From Kappaphycus alvarezii (Eukaryota; Rhodophyta; Florideophyceae; Gigartinales; Solieriaceae): a DNA stretch of 64,000 bases. Positions 11,173 to 23,409 of this stretch are shown in pieces. Both the position numbers and the translations under genes were made by a program. The stretch spans positions 310,001 to 374,000 of the forward strand of contig NADL03000682.1 of the NCBI GenBank assembly GCA_002205965.3, given 5' to 3'. Below the pieces are notes generated by a model. The model was not told the origin of the DNA. It did not search any database and was given only the letters and a program-made list of their open reading frames with translations. Within the stretch, counting starts at the first letter, position 1; every line of letters begins with the position of its first letter.

Positions 11173-12108
11173 TTATCCCCTCCTCCCACTCGTACCGTAA
11201 CCTATGTCCGTTACCATCAAACCCCATCCCTCGTTGAACCGATGACCGCTACCATAAATATCTCGCCCGTTCCTCAAAGGGACCAAGTGTGAGTTGATTA
11301 TGCGTAAGACCACGAACCAGTTTTTCGCGGGCCACCTCGGCGCCAACACCATCCCAACTCCCCCGCCTTCTATCTTCCTCACCACCAACGGCATGTGTCG
11401 ACTGGCGGATTCAACAACCGCATCCACCCGCTCCCCCACTCCCCCTCCATTTGCGTTGCCAGGTGCTTCCGCCTCGCCACCAAATTCTCTACCAGCGGCC
11501 GTGTTCGAGACACGATCTCCTTCATCTCTTACACCTCTTGTATCAGCCTCACCACCTCCTCGGCAGCCTGCACGTCCCCCTAATCCCAAGTCTATGAAAA
11601 CAAGTTTGCGAACCGATTTACCACGGTCGGAATCCACCGAGCCTCGATACGCACTCCCAATGCTTATAGCAACCCCTCCAGCTTCTGTAGCTCTTCCATC
11701 ATCGGGCGCGAAACTGAGACCATTGCTTTCAAAATAGCCCCATCGCCTGATTTTTCCTCGTGAATCAACAATCGCTGAACCTCTGGACGGGCTACATACT
11801 TGGCGAAATGCCACTGTAGCAACAGGCGCATTGCGCGCAATTCCCTCAAAGTAATCGAGTGGCCGTGATCTCTCGCCCCCCACAAACATTGAACCTCCCA
11901 CAAATCCGGTGCCTTTGCCTGCACTCGGAATCCAACCGTACCCCACCTGACATTGGCTGCGTCGTGTGCATGACAATATCCGGCCCCTTTGAACCAGATC
12001 CCTCCCTTCTCCCCGCGACAATGAACGCGAATAGGCCATATCCCGAAGCGAATGCCGACTCAACCTCACTCTTCTCTTTGACAACTCAAGCCTGGTTAAC
12101 AGCCCCAA
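11173..12108 (-). pseudogene. DIRS-like RNase H and downstream region
   Basis: On the minus strand, 11924-11664 reads GHSITLRELRAMRLLLQWHF then AKYVARPEVQRLLIHEEKSG and ILKAMVSVSRPMMEELQKLE. After a frame change it reads ALGVRIEARWIPTVVNRFAN. HITLREL, the RLL.H.D/E stretch and the ARW.P...NR.AD.LS motif are hallmarks of the DIRS RNase H domain. A long open frame (311 codons, 12108-11173) runs across the same DNA in another phase; its Gly/Arg-rich text looks like a shadow. The coding potential continues after RNase H to about 11200. Confidence 0.65.
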
Positions 12109-12960
12109 TTTTCGCCAAAAGCTTCGCCCTCCGGACCCACGAGCGGCAGAAATGCGTTCCGCTCATCGCTGCAACGCAGATATATCGAATTAGAGCGAGT
12201 GCGTGTAGAAACGTACCATCGGTAGGGCCAGCGAAAGGGACATGCGTATACCACAAAAGCTTCGCGGCATCGCCAGCGACAACAATCTCCTGTTCTATTG
12301 TCCACCGCGATGATCCTGCTTTCCAGCTTCCGCACCCGTGCCAACTTCCGATCCAGACGTATACCCGCATCTCCTCTATGTCGATGAGGACACCCAAGTA
12401 CTCGACCCGCCTCGTCCCTCTCCACACTCCCTCTTCTTGGTTCACCAACCCCATCTCTCCGAACAGTCTGTCCGGCACTTTGCCGGCCTCTCGGCAGTCC
12501 TTCTCTGTAGCAGCCCGGCAGGGCAGTAAACGGTGCCAATAGAAATCCGTCCATATACGGCACCACACGGTACCCCAACCTCTCCCTCAAGTACCTTACC
12601 AGCAGTCGTATATTTTTGCAAAACTAGTACGCCAACCGGTCCAAACCGAACGGAAACGCAATGCACAGATAATAGCGCCCACTGTACCGGAACAGGAAGC
12701 AGTCGCGGATGTCCGGATGGAGATAAAAATCGCGGTAACGGCTCTTGAAATCCACACGATCATCTCATGACCCTTCTCTATTTCCACCGCAAACGACTGG
12801 ATAGTTTCCATCCTCACCGTTCTCTTAGGCAATTCTTGCTTTGTCTGCTCAACTCTATCAAATACCTATTAATCTCCCTCCCCTCCCATGTCACGCCACG
12901 AACGATGACGAAACCATCTTCCCCTCCCTTACGATCCGATCCACCTCCTACTTTCCAGTC
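12096..12960 (-). pseudogene. DIRS-like reverse transcriptase
   Basis: Piecing minus-strand frames by eye shows the RT fingers and palm: VRMETIQSFAVEIEKGHEMI, then FKSRYRDFYLHPDIRDCFLF, YYLCIAFPFGLDR and RERLGYRVVPYMDGFLLAPF. The catalytic box reads YMDG at 12557-12546 where YMDD or YLDD is expected, so an active-site Asp is lost. It is followed by VEYLGVLIDIEEMRVYV, the typical FLG..ID block. Several frameshifts and stops lie between these blocks, so no functional polymerase is encoded. Confidence 0.75.
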
Positions 12961-13045
12961 TCCTCGAAGATAAGCGCGCGTACCCCTTTCATCAACTCTT
13001 CTCTCGCAAACTCCTTCTCTTCTCTCGTCTGTGGTTTACCTCCCA

Positions 13046-13804
13046 TTACCAAGCCCTCCGTAAAAGGCACCTTTCAAACGTCCTTATACGATACCGAGCG
13101 TCCTCACCACGAACTCCGACGCCTCCAATAAAGAGCCCCATGCCTTGGCCCTTGACGCCGTCCCCCGCCATAACGAATCCCCCGCAGTCTTCACGACATA
13201 CCATGCCTTCCCAGCGGCTTTTGACATCACTCATCATCAGCGGTCGACGCTGGACCTCCCTTACTGCTCGTTCCCTAGCCCTTTCCAATCTTGCTTTGGC
13301 CAACTGCTTCGCGGCCTCGACCTCCAGCTTTGTCGTCTGTGCCTCCACGCCGTCCTGTACGACTCCAAAAACCGCTTCATGACCTTGCTCGACTAAGAAA
13401 TCCATTTGCTTCGCCGCCTCCAACCCTCGCTCCGTGATTTCTCTGAAGAGTACTAAGCTCTCATGGCAGTACCTCCAACGATGCCTTCATTGCCATATCA
13501 GTCAACTTAAGTTTCCTCCCCATTCCTTCCACTCCTCCGGTCCAGTGCTTTCCAACTCCAACGACATCAACCCCAACTTCAACAAAGAACCTGCCGCGTT
13601 GATATACTCCCCTTACTTAGAGGATCGCCAGTCCTTACTCTTGAGATCGGCGAGGAAAGCATCCGACGAAGGTTTAAAGTACCACATGTGCGTCACCGTT
13701 TTGAAGGCCCCACGATCGAACACATTTCCCTCCCTAATCAACTTCGAGACTGGCAGTTCCTGTATCACCTCTCCATAATCGCGCCGATTCGTACTGAGCT
13801 CCAC
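13046..13804 (-). pseudogene. Gag-like N-terminal region of the DIRS-like element
   Basis: Minus-strand frames from 13804 read MELSTNRRDYGEVIQELPVS, then after stops LEAAKQMDFLVEQGHEAVFG and a long charged helix (QTTKLEVEAAKQLAKARLER, ARERAVREVQRRPLMM). Position (first ORF after the 5' terminal repeat) and coiled-coil character suggest Gag; there is no sequence match I can name. A frame break lies near 13500-13610. Confidence 0.5.
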
Positions 13805-13975
13805 CCAGGCGGCACGGAGCTGATCGGCGGCGTTTAAATCACCCCACCCTCACCTCCTCCAGCGGCCCCCCGGCCCAACGTTTTCTTGAGAGTCAGCAAT
13901 TGCCTCAAGGATACTATGTGTGTAGTCGATAAAAGATGTTACTGCCTGGCTTTCACAAGAGAAATTTCTCTCTTC

Positions 13976-14134
13976 AGAGAAAAATAGACATGCAGAACCA
14001 TGTCGGCCGGCAGGGGGCGGTGTTAGATCGGTTAAATTCTGTACCGTCCCCGCCCCGGATCCTGGGACGCTCAGTTATCGGCTCGCTTTTCCCTTAAATC
14101 TTTACCCGCGCACACATGTGTACACGACGTGAAC
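13976..14134 (-). repeat. Terminal direct repeat of DIRS-like element, copy at 5' end
   Basis: Partner of 9973-10132 in the same orientation, about three quarters identical. It lies upstream of the gag-like region. Confidence 0.7.
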
Positions 14135-14853
14135 ACTGCACAGGCGATATAAATTTGGGGCCTCCGAAACTGCATATATGTAAGGATGAATTGTGTTGAA
14201 GAAATGATGGAGTAATTTTGGGCAGCAAACCCGAGTATTACGCTGACCAAATCAAGTACAGTAGCTCAAAACAAAGAGCCAAACCAGTATAATTGATCGC
14301 CCTTCGATAATGGAAAGCTGTCACAAAAGCCTGTCACTTCTAGACTTACTTGAAGTAACCCAGTCCTTTGTCCTTATCATTCCCTTTGCGTTCCATAACT
14401 GTACTACTGTACTACTTATATCTCCTACTTTGCGTACGCCTGGGATAACTGCTCTTAGAATCTCATCCTTGAGGATTATTCCTACCAATTAGTAATTCTG
14501 TAGTGGGAGTTGCACCAGAGGTAGCGAAGTTGCGAAATACTAGGGAAGGTTTAAGTTTAATATTTCTTTTCTAATTCTTTTGCAACCGTGGATACTTTTT
14601 CTCCTTGTATATTGTTCACTGGAAGCAAAATGAGTACTTTGAATAGTTTCTTTACACATATTTCTATATCTCAATCCGTAAAAGAAGCGATGAGGGTAAA
14701 GTCCAGTGTATCTTCTACTCTCTTTCTGGATATGCAAAGGGCAAATCGAAGACAGATTTTCCGCTTTGTGGTTACTCATTAGTATTCGGCACGACTGAAG
14801 TGAGATTTTCTTGTGGAATCATTAATGATACTTAGAAATTAGAACCAGGGGAG

Positions 14854-15891
14854 ATGATCCTCATCAAAATTGAGGCCCGCCTAACCTGTAATGAATTGCA
14901 AAGTTCTTTGGAATACTTTTGTGACTTTTACGAGAAGCCTGTCTTTATCGACCAATCCAACTATCGAGTGCTGAGTAAGGAAGTGATCAAGGATAAAATG
15001 CTTTCCGGTTTCGTCCTTATCCAAGTCTCTCACGATTCCATTGATCTGAAGGATACAATTGTAGAGTTTGCTAATAATTTTTAATTTCAATCGCTAAATT
15101 AGAACCGAAGAGGGGTTTTTATCGATGTCCCTTACGCATCCGGACACAAGTTACCAAGGCCAGCTAACAGCTCATCTTCCTCGGAAGCCGTGACAAGTAA
15201 TGTAAGAAAACTTGAAAAGAAATGCTGGCAACCCTTCAACAATGGAGGTGCCATCATAACGTCGCCGCTGAAGGGCCGTTCCTTTGCTAACAATAAAAAT
15301 CAATCTATTACCAACAGGTTGGGAAAATATGCTTCCAAAAAAGGTTCGCAAAATCTTCTTCCGTTGACGAAAACTCTGAAACTTCGCAAAGTGAATGCAT
15401 GGAGAATCCATATTAAAAATTCTTTGTGAGAAGTGCGGTCGTTACGGTAAGAATGAAAGCAAATTTTGGTCTAATGCTAGGGTTGCAACTGTCGAGGACT
15501 TTCAAAGCAAATATTGACCTGAGATGATATAGCAGAAAAGGAAGGATGATGAATATAACAACTACGGTACCGATGTATCGCTGAAGAAATCGGCCAAGTC
15601 AAAGTGGCAGAGAGGGATGAAAAATTTTATGTTTTCTCGAAGAGGCGAAACTCGTAAATTAAAAATTAATAAATGTTAGCAACTGTACCAATCGTGATTA
15701 GAAAATTCAAAAATATTATACGGAAAGAACTGGCTCCATTAATGAAGCAGATAAATTTCAAACATGTCACGGCGGATAGATTTAGATACATGACAAAGTA
15801 TATTTGGTATAGGAACTCGTTCTGGCCAACAGGAATCAATCGTGGTAAAGGACTAAAGGAAGACGCAGGGGAAGCTAGGAGAGAACTGTAA
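14854..15891 (+). pseudogene. Broken coding-like region, family unknown
   Basis: Two plus-strand frames in the same phase, 14854-15084 (MILIKIEARLTCNELQSSLE) and 15190-15429 (TSNVRKLEKKCWQPFNNGGA), are separated by two stops. They are followed by CEKCGRYGKNESKFWSNARV in a shifted frame and by 15673-15891 (MLATVPIVIRKFKNIIRKEL). The C-x2-C with basic surroundings could be a zinc ribbon of a transposase. The text is protein-like over about 1 kb but never open for long. I cannot name the family. Confidence 0.35.
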
Positions 15892-15949
15892 TAAGTGTAT
15901 AACTACTGAAGACAAGAAATTATCTCTAAACTCAACCCTTACCGGACCA

Positions 15950-18900
15950 AAGCGTCTTACTTTAGTGCCAATCAAAGTCTTGAGTCAAAAAAATCATGCT
16001 TCTTCGATTCGAGAAATTTTATAAATCTAATTGCGGAGAAGGTATAGAGAAGTTTCGACTCATAACTGCTCTGGTTAGGTGAGCTATTTGTTGCAGATAG
16101 AATGGTATCAATTCCCGGTACTGTTTGAAAAAGATTCAGAGCTTTTCTGGGAATTAAAAGTTCTTGTATATATATATTTTATCTTTACAGAGCTCTTTGG
16201 TTAAATTAATGGTTTTCTGAAAACTGAGAAGCTGAATACAAGCTTTGGTCCAAACATTGATAGCATAACTATAAAGATGCCCTGGACTTCGATAAAATAA
16301 TACATTCAAAATTATATTGAAAACAAACGGTGAAGATGTGATCACTAGATATAAAATCAAAGATTAAAATCATCACAATTTTTCGGAATTGAAGAATACC
16401 TGGTCGAATATTACTTTAAAATAAATAATGGATTTAATTGTAGGTTTGAAACAGAAGAAGACTGTAACTACAGAAAAAGGCGATATTCGAGTACGTTGAA
16501 GTTGGGCAATGTCGGATCTTTAGATGGGACTACCAAGACTAATAAAACGGAAGTGTACTTTCATTTAAAATACTGAGAATGTGGGGGCGATCAAATCAAA
16601 TTTTGGGATGCAACGGAAGAAAAGACAGTCTAAGAAGTGAAGGATCAAGGAGATACAGACTAAAACGACTACCTTCTACCGTGTCTAAGAACATCAGAGG
16701 TTAGCATCTTCCGAAGTAACTGCATGTAGATTTTCCGATTTAAAAAAAGTCACCTTCATTTAAGTCTTCGAGCTAGGTAATCCGCGACCCATATAACAGA
16801 AGCGTAGAGTCCGATTTCAGTACGTTACCGAGATTCTTACGTAAGATGTTTCAGAATGCTCCTCATTGACATAATCCCAAATATTGTCATTAGTTATTTT
16901 CTGCCCTGTTTATCCCAAACAAGAACGAAATTCTATTTTGCATCAATTACAGACAGTTTTAGAAAAATTAATCAAGAATCGGTTTAGATTCCTTTATGGA
17001 TCAAGTTTCGAAAAATGAAGTAGGAGATACTTTTTACCTTAATTTGAACTGTACACTGTCTACTACCAGATTATTTTGGATGTAAATTGAGAGGATAAAA
17101 AGGTTTACCAGGAGATGTACGACGTTCAGATTCAAGTTAATTCCGTTCGATCTCATAAATGAGTCCATCATATTCTAAATAATGATGAATCGGGGTTTGA
17201 AAGGACTTCAATTTGCGGGTTTTAATTGATTTTGATGCGACATTCCCAAAAAACTTTATATGCAAATATATCTTTTCCCAGGCAATATTGAGTGAAGTAT
17301 AGAAGTACTTTTTGAAAATCAAAATAAACAGAGACGGAGGCATATGGTAAGGTCCGCGGTACTTACTCTGAGGCATGCTGCCGCGGCCTTAATGTCCAAC
17401 GCAGCCTCTCTGCTGGTGGGCCTTGCACCGGCTTTTTATGGTAATTTCAGTGGTATTAGTGGGCACCCTATAGGATATTCCGGGCCACAACCGACCAAAT
17501 CTTTCAAATATTACATCACCCGACATTTTCCCCTTTAGTCAGTATTACGAAGTTATATTGAAATTAAGAAATGAAATGTTCAGTTCAAAGCAATTTATGT
17601 TAAATTACAGCTCTAGAATTTAACTAGACGACTAAACATTGGTTTTCCGAATTCCACTGTTCAGAAGTCCGTTCTAGATTAATTTCACAGAAATCCATTC
17701 CTTAATTTATTTTTGGTGGGTTATTTGAGATGAAAAATCTGCCATGTGTTTTTCTTTTTACAAGTCACTACAAAGTATGCTATAGGTTTCACGTTAGCGT
17801 GTATTTTGGAAGAGATATCATTTACTCAACTTTCTTGATCAACGATTTGTATTCAACGAATAAATGATCACTTCAGAAATCAATCACGTCTGTTAAACAA
17901 CAAAAATAGTTTTATATTCTGTTATTAAATAAATGAAATACGAATAGAACTCTTTGCAGACGAATTATATAGTTCTTTTTTTGTTGAATTTACAGTTATT
18001 TCTTGGAATCGTTAGATTACGATCATACCTTAAAATAACCCACAACATGCTTCAGACTACAACAATTGACTACCTTTTAAATAACCACAGTTAATTGAAG
18101 AATACATATCCGTTCAACTTTGAGTGATTACACATATTACACCCGAAATATCTTACGATTTACTACGTAGTAGTACCTACCTTTTTCATTATTTTATCTC
18201 ATTTCTGACATCATATTCTAAAAAAAAGAATTTGGAAATAATTCTAGTTTTGGAGCTATTCTGACGAAATTTCAGAAAAATAGCTTTTCGAGTGATATTT
18301 ACATGTTTTTGTCTTAGTAAAATTTAAAGGAGATTTATAAATTATTGTTAAACTCTGAAAATAGGAATTACGTGGTTGAAGAATTGTGGAAGTTAACAAA
18401 AATATCATTTTCGAATAATAATACTCCATTTCCGCGTATTTGATATGGAAGCGACTACACTGAGCTGCAGAAGTATTTACCTTTCTCATGTTCTGGACCA
18501 TTTTGTACTAATACAAATTTACTTTTTCCCTTTTCTGATGAATTTTTGTTCTGAAGATATTAGCGAAAATTATTGAATTCATGATTTCTCTCGTAATGAC
18601 TACTTTATATGTTGGGAACTCAAAACCACAGTGATAAACATGCCAATATTTGCGCAATTTAAAAAAAAATTGGAAATATGCAGAGAAGTTAGGGACCTAA
18701 ATAAATAAATAGCCCAGAGATATATCTCACAGCGGTTATGGATCTTAATTTCTTCTCAAGATCTAAATGATGGTTTAATACCTCCAATGTCTGCAACGTT
18801 TACCATTTTTTTAATTTATCGAGTACGGAAACTGAAATTTCTCTTATTATCGTACTCAAGAGTCCAGAGAATAAGTCTTTTTAATGATCCAAAGATTCAT

Positions 18901-20090
18901 ATTACTTTAATTAAGATCGAAATTACCTTACGAGAGAACTCTTTTGGGCCAAATTTCAAAATGATATTGAAGTTGCGGCTAAATGTTTAATAAACTACAG
19001 AAAATTAGCTAGAAATTAAAGAAGAACATTTTCCAAAAAAAATATTATAAAATACATTTAAATATATCATGGGAGCTTGGGAATACTAAAAAATCATTCC
19101 AGTACTTTTTAGCATAATTTTTCAGTACCGGAGGCATTATAGAAAGAAAAACTAAACCGAATGTCTCGATATTAAAATAAATCTGAGAATACAAGGACAC
19201 AGAACTCGTCGTAAAGCGGGAACTAAAAGATGTATACATTAACTTTACCTCGCATCGTTTTAATATTAGTTAATTTTTATTTCTCATAGAATTCTACAGC
19301 TTGAATCATGTTTTATAGACCGCCATTTTTTTGAAGGTCTGTTTTTTTTTTTCGCTGTTTGTAAATGATTTTGTGTTATGAAACTCTCATACTAGATACT
19401 GACACTTGAAATCATAACAAAATCACATGTATTGTATGCCATTGCTGGAGAGAGTTGTTACAATAAATTTAACTCGGTAATTAATTTCACTAGTGTTGGT
19501 ATGATGAGGGATTGCACTATAATAATATCTACATGAATATTGTTTCTTTTTTCAAAATGTCTACCTTATTTTTTTGGAAGACTCAATTTTGCTGTTTAGT
19601 TTTCATTTCATGTATTTCGATCTGCTTTATATTCTAAATTTAAGCGCGGTAGGTGATAATAGAATATAAATTGATGAATAATTAGCAAAACATGGAAAAC
19701 ACGCCTTTAATGATAGTTCCCGTATTTTATTTCAGTTTGTACGTGCTTTCAAGCGACTAAAGCAAAAAAATGCTACCTATACTCTGAAATTTTGAGAGTC
19801 CAAATTTGCACACATTACAGTTTTTCTTCAGAGAAAAGCGTTAAAAGTCTTTAATGTCTCTGTATTTCCAAGTCCTCCAAATACTGTCCTTCTCGCATCA
19901 ATTTTTGGATAATGTACTCATAAAATTATGCGTTTAAAATTTAATCGTTTATGAGATATGGTTAGATATCACTTTTGCATCTTTGATGTTTTCCAAGTAA
20001 ATAATTGTGGTGAAATTAGAACCAAAAGTTCATGTAACATAAATGAGCGCAAATATAAAGGAAAGGAGCACGTAATTACCTCTTTTTGGT
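15950..20090. other. AT-rich stretch without supported genes
   Basis: Strongly AT-rich, with frequent stops in all frames and short AT microsatellites (for example around 16165-16180). The only recognisable item is repeat family 1 copy c at 17362-17430. No terminal repeats or RNA genes seen. Confidence 0.5.
17362..17430 (+). repeat. Peptide-encoding repeat, family 1, copy c
   Basis: Encodes HAAAALMSNAASLLVGLAPA. It is the best preserved of three copies and lies inside a 64-codon open frame (17344-17538), in a GC-richer island within AT-rich DNA. It is followed by CTTTCAAATATTAC, also seen after copy a. Confidence 0.55.
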
Positions 20091-20097
20091 CACGAAT

Positions 20098-20428
20098 TAC
20101 ACACAACACATACGAACGAAGCCCGTGTTGTACAATCAACACGTAGTTTGTATTGGTGTAGAGCGGGTGGAAGCGAAAGAAACAGCGAGATAGCTAAGGC
20201 CGAGCTGAACGAAAGGCGTAGTGACAGAGGAGCCGAGCTGTACGAACAGCGGAAGTTCCAGCTATTTTACTCGTAGACTAAAACCTCTGTAAACCTAGAA
20301 CCTCTGTGCCTACAAGAGGGAGATGACCGGAAATCCGGCGACGCAGTATTTATCCGCGCCACGGACTGGAGCAGCCGCAACCACGGCGACGGTTTTCTGT
20401 ATATATACTGTAAGGCACTGTAACGACA
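20098..20428 (-). repeat. 3' LTR of copia element 2
   Basis: Matches 25741-26087 along its length, for example GAAGCCCGTGTTGTACAATC, GGCGTAGTGACAGAGGAG and GCACTGTAACGACA. On the minus strand it begins TGTCGTTACAGTGC. The far boundary is approximate. Confidence 0.85.
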
Positions 20429-20775
20429 TTCCCCAAACTAACACGCTAGCACGGTGTGTTACCGCGTAGTCGATAGCCTTATTAAGCCGAAGAGTTATCA
20501 CAGACCGTTGCGTAGTCCATATTTCTTTCTGTAACCTGCGCCAGGTGCGAATTTCAAGGCAACAGTCCGAGCGGGAGTTTGTTAGCCAAGCAAGTCTCAT
20601 GCGCGCTGATCGAAACTGGGATAAGGATGCGTAAGCATGCGGGCTTTCGAGCTTGCGAAGATAGTTTGTTTAATCCATGACGAAGAAGCTGTTATCGGTT
20701 ACGATCTAGCTGGAAATCCGTGAACTCGTCGGGAAGTTGAAGTCGCCCTCCATCTTGAAGCGCTGATTAGTACGA

Positions 20776-21374
20776 TTAGCGATAGATCGGAAGTCTGATC
20801 GCCAGCTCGTAGGAGATTATCCACGTAGGCAGCTCTAAGACCTTTGAGAGTTCCATCCTGAACGAGGTGGTAGAACCCTTGTCAAGTCGGCTAGGGGTCA
20901 TCCGGAGCTCGAGCGATGACGCTTGTCGATGGTTTGCATGCCAAAGATCGCCGGCATCACATAGACCATACAGAGGTTTCAGGAGCTTCAAGCATTGCTC
21001 AGACTTCAACTCAAATTTCTGTACAGGGTTTCCGATGTATACGTCGCGAGAGAGGCTCGCTGAATGGAGACAGGTTTGTAGCATAACCGCTGCCATACTT
21101 GAAAATTGTGAATACAGGAAGGAGAGAGGAGTAATCGAACTTATTGCGGCTATAGAGTAGGCAATGTGTGCACGAGAATTTTCTTTTCTGTGACGGTGAC
21201 CCCCATAACGTATCGGGCCTTATACTTAACTTTCCTATATACATTGGACTTAATAGCGAAATCGAAGCGGCCCAGTAGACATTCCCATTCGGTGGAATAT
21301 CTTTTTCGCAGGATAACCTTGAAAAATCCTCGTTTTACGAGTCCTTTTAGTTCTTCTCGCATGGCATCTTGCAT
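20776..21374 (-). pseudogene. Copia element 2 reverse transcriptase, degenerate
   Basis: The minus strand reads MREELKGLVKRGFFKVILRK and KYKARYVMGVTVTEKKILVH, then SRDVYIGNPVQKFELKSEQC and LLKPLYGLCDAGDLWHANHR, then YVDNLLRAGDQTSD. These are the ordered copia RT blocks (KARLV, RDVYI..P, L.KPLYGL.DAGD.W, YVDDLL). The active site at 20827-20816 is YVDN rather than YVDD. At least two frameshifts break the domain. Confidence 0.8.
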
Positions 21375-22001
21375 CTTTGGTGATATTGCTCGTTCTTCAT
21401 TAGGTTCAGGTGCTTCTTTAAGGAAAACTTCACAGTCTATGTCGGGCAGGGAAAATTTTTCAGAAGCGGTTAAGAGGTCTCACTTGAAGCAATGCGAAAT
21501 TTTCCCGTGGAGGAAAGCACGGTTTGACCTGAGCGAGGTTGAAGGGAGTACTCCCCGGAATCAGCAAATCGGATGCAGGCGAGCTCCTAGTCAGAGTCGA
21601 GGGACCCAAATTCATGAGGTCCAGCGCACCCCGATATGATTGTTAACGTGTCTCTCCCTCTAGACCTGGACCTCGTTACCCGGTTTACACTAGGCCGATC
21701 GCCGCAGGCCATCGATGATTAAGGGTTCGTTCAACACAAACTGCTGCCATGTGCGATGACATCTCCTTTCTCGAAGTCTCGGCGATCTTGGATCTTTTCT
21801 GCAGAGTGATGCGTGTGGCGGTGCCCGGGGGTGGGCGGGAACTCTGGGGTATTCGCAAACACTAGAATGAAGGAACGAGACCCTCCGGGCATATGGTTTC
21901 ATTCATTTCCTTGACAGAGCATGTCAGAGCCAAATGCTTGCCAATCTTCGGATTTCAGCATTAATTTCCGAAACATATTTCAGAGTAAAGCATGGAAATG
22001 T

Positions 22002-22370
22002 TCACCAGTGTCTATACTGCTCTGAGATTAGATGCCAGTCCTTGAAACTTGATGTCTGAGGCGGCGGCGTTGCGGATAAACTGTTCACCAAACTGAGTGC
22101 CTTGGGCAGTGAGTATGCGGTTGGTGATCCTGTGTAATAAGACTCCAGCACTGAGTAATAGTCTTCCAGTAGTGTTAGTCGAGACATAGGGGCGAAATCG
22201 GGCGGCACTAAAGTGTGTGCCTTTATCGACAATATGTAGCACGGGATCAGGCCCAAATACATGATGCCAAGGAGTTTGCGCTCATTGAGGCGGCAATTCT
22301 CAGCACCGATAGTGACACGGAAGCGTATGGGTGCATTCTGATCCTTTGGAAAGGACCAGATCTCTTGCAT
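22002..22370 (-). pseudogene. Copia element 2 integrase core
   Basis: Minus-strand frames give LHIVDKGTHFSAARFRPYVS and then NRILTAQGTQFGEQFIRNAA, with AAASDIKFQG following. These correspond to the first Asp (VDxGTHFSA) and second Asp (T-D-QGTQF, here T-A-QGTQF) blocks of the DDE integrase core, so the second catalytic Asp is replaced by Ala. Three overlapping frames are needed to read it. The region 21.4-22.0 kb between integrase and RT is too decayed to assign. Confidence 0.7.
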
Positions 22371-22622
22371 ATGTCCTGAAGTGTTTGGAGCGTGTCCAGA
22401 GTCCCATCCTCAGGGTGTGCGCTTGAGGAGGTCGAAGAGCTTTCTTGCAGAAGGGTGAAAAAATGCTTATGCATGCGGAGGAGCTGCTGGCGGTTTAAGT
22501 GGGTTTGGATACTTCGTTACTTGATCGTAACGTAAAGGTAGTTGCTTCGTGACCAAGGGATTGGTATGTGCAATTCTTCGACATATAATACACTTAGTTA
22601 GGGCACCTGACGGTAATTAGCT

Positions 22623-22990
22623 TCACGAGCTTGTTTGAATGTGGCATGGGTTCAAAGATTCACGATCCATAGTATCCAATCCTAGGAGGGCAGGAACATT
22701 GGCAATGACAATGTCAAGGATAACCATGACTTCTTTGGTTCCAGGCGGGGTATCGAGGGGAAGGGTTTGACGGTTGAGGGACGGGTATACTGCGTCTGCA
22801 AACTGGAAGCGATGGTACGAGGTCATTGGTTGGTATGGTACAGAGAGAAGTATGCACATATGTTCCAGGTCTTTCTTTTAGACTACCGAAGTCGGGGCCC
22901 CTGTATCACAGAGAAGGCCAAGAGGTCTCTTCGTCCAAGTGGCGAACTTTTGCGATGTAAAAGTCGGTCATATCTATTTCCAAGACATAC
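22623..22990 (-). pseudogene. Copia element 2 aspartic protease
   Basis: The minus-strand codons at 22907-22884 read DTGAPTSV, the catalytic loop of retroviral-type aspartic proteases. In another frame, 22859-22623 reads VYPSLNRQTLPLDTPPGTKE then MVILDIVIANVPALLGLDTM, the C-terminal hydrophobic block (PALLGLD.MD). Spacing between the two is right for a protease of about 100 residues. A frameshift lies between them. Confidence 0.7.
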
Positions 22991-23409
22991 GTAGCACTTA
23001 GATCGGCGGCAATGGGGAAAGATCGGCGGCGCAAACATGAACAGTCACAATCCGCCGCCGGACTGAAAATCCGTGACATCGGTATCTAAGGTGGCTTCCA
23101 AAGCGGCAGAAAGGCGTTATGTATAGAGAGATGCTTCTACGCGATCTGAGCTAGCAGAAAAGATAGCTATGGTCTGAGAAATCGGGTTCAGTTCCGCATA
23201 ATGATCTTGATATTTTGGATATTTTTCCTTAGAGAAATGAGAATCAAAAATCTCGAGAAAGATGGAAGTGTCAGCATCGTGAGAGTCTGGACGATCTTCT
23301 GAGGGAAGAGTGAATCTAATTCACAATTGATAAAATCAGTAAAGACGTGAATGGGCTTTCCTTCTCGCTGAATCCGTGTGTGAACAGTATCGATGACATT
23401 ATTGCGAGC

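Larger units (their letters stand above)
9973..14134 (-). mobile_element. DIRS-like tyrosine-recombinase retrotransposon, degenerate
   Basis: About 160-base direct repeats (9973-10132 and 13976-14134) bracket minus-strand coding remnants in the order gag-like, reverse transcriptase, RNase H, tyrosine recombinase. RT plus RNase H with a tyrosine recombinase instead of a DDE integrase is diagnostic of the DIRS order. The length of 4.2 kb fits a slightly short DIRS element. All ORFs are broken. The direct orientation of the end repeats is notable, because DIRS1-type elements have inverted ends and PAT/Ngaro-type elements have split direct repeats. Confidence 0.8.

Noticed and set aside
11294-11737. 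Plus-strand 147-codon Pro/Ser/Thr-rich frame
   Set aside because: It lies antisense to the DIRS-like RNase H region and its composition reflects the reverse of Gly/Arg/Glu-rich coding text.
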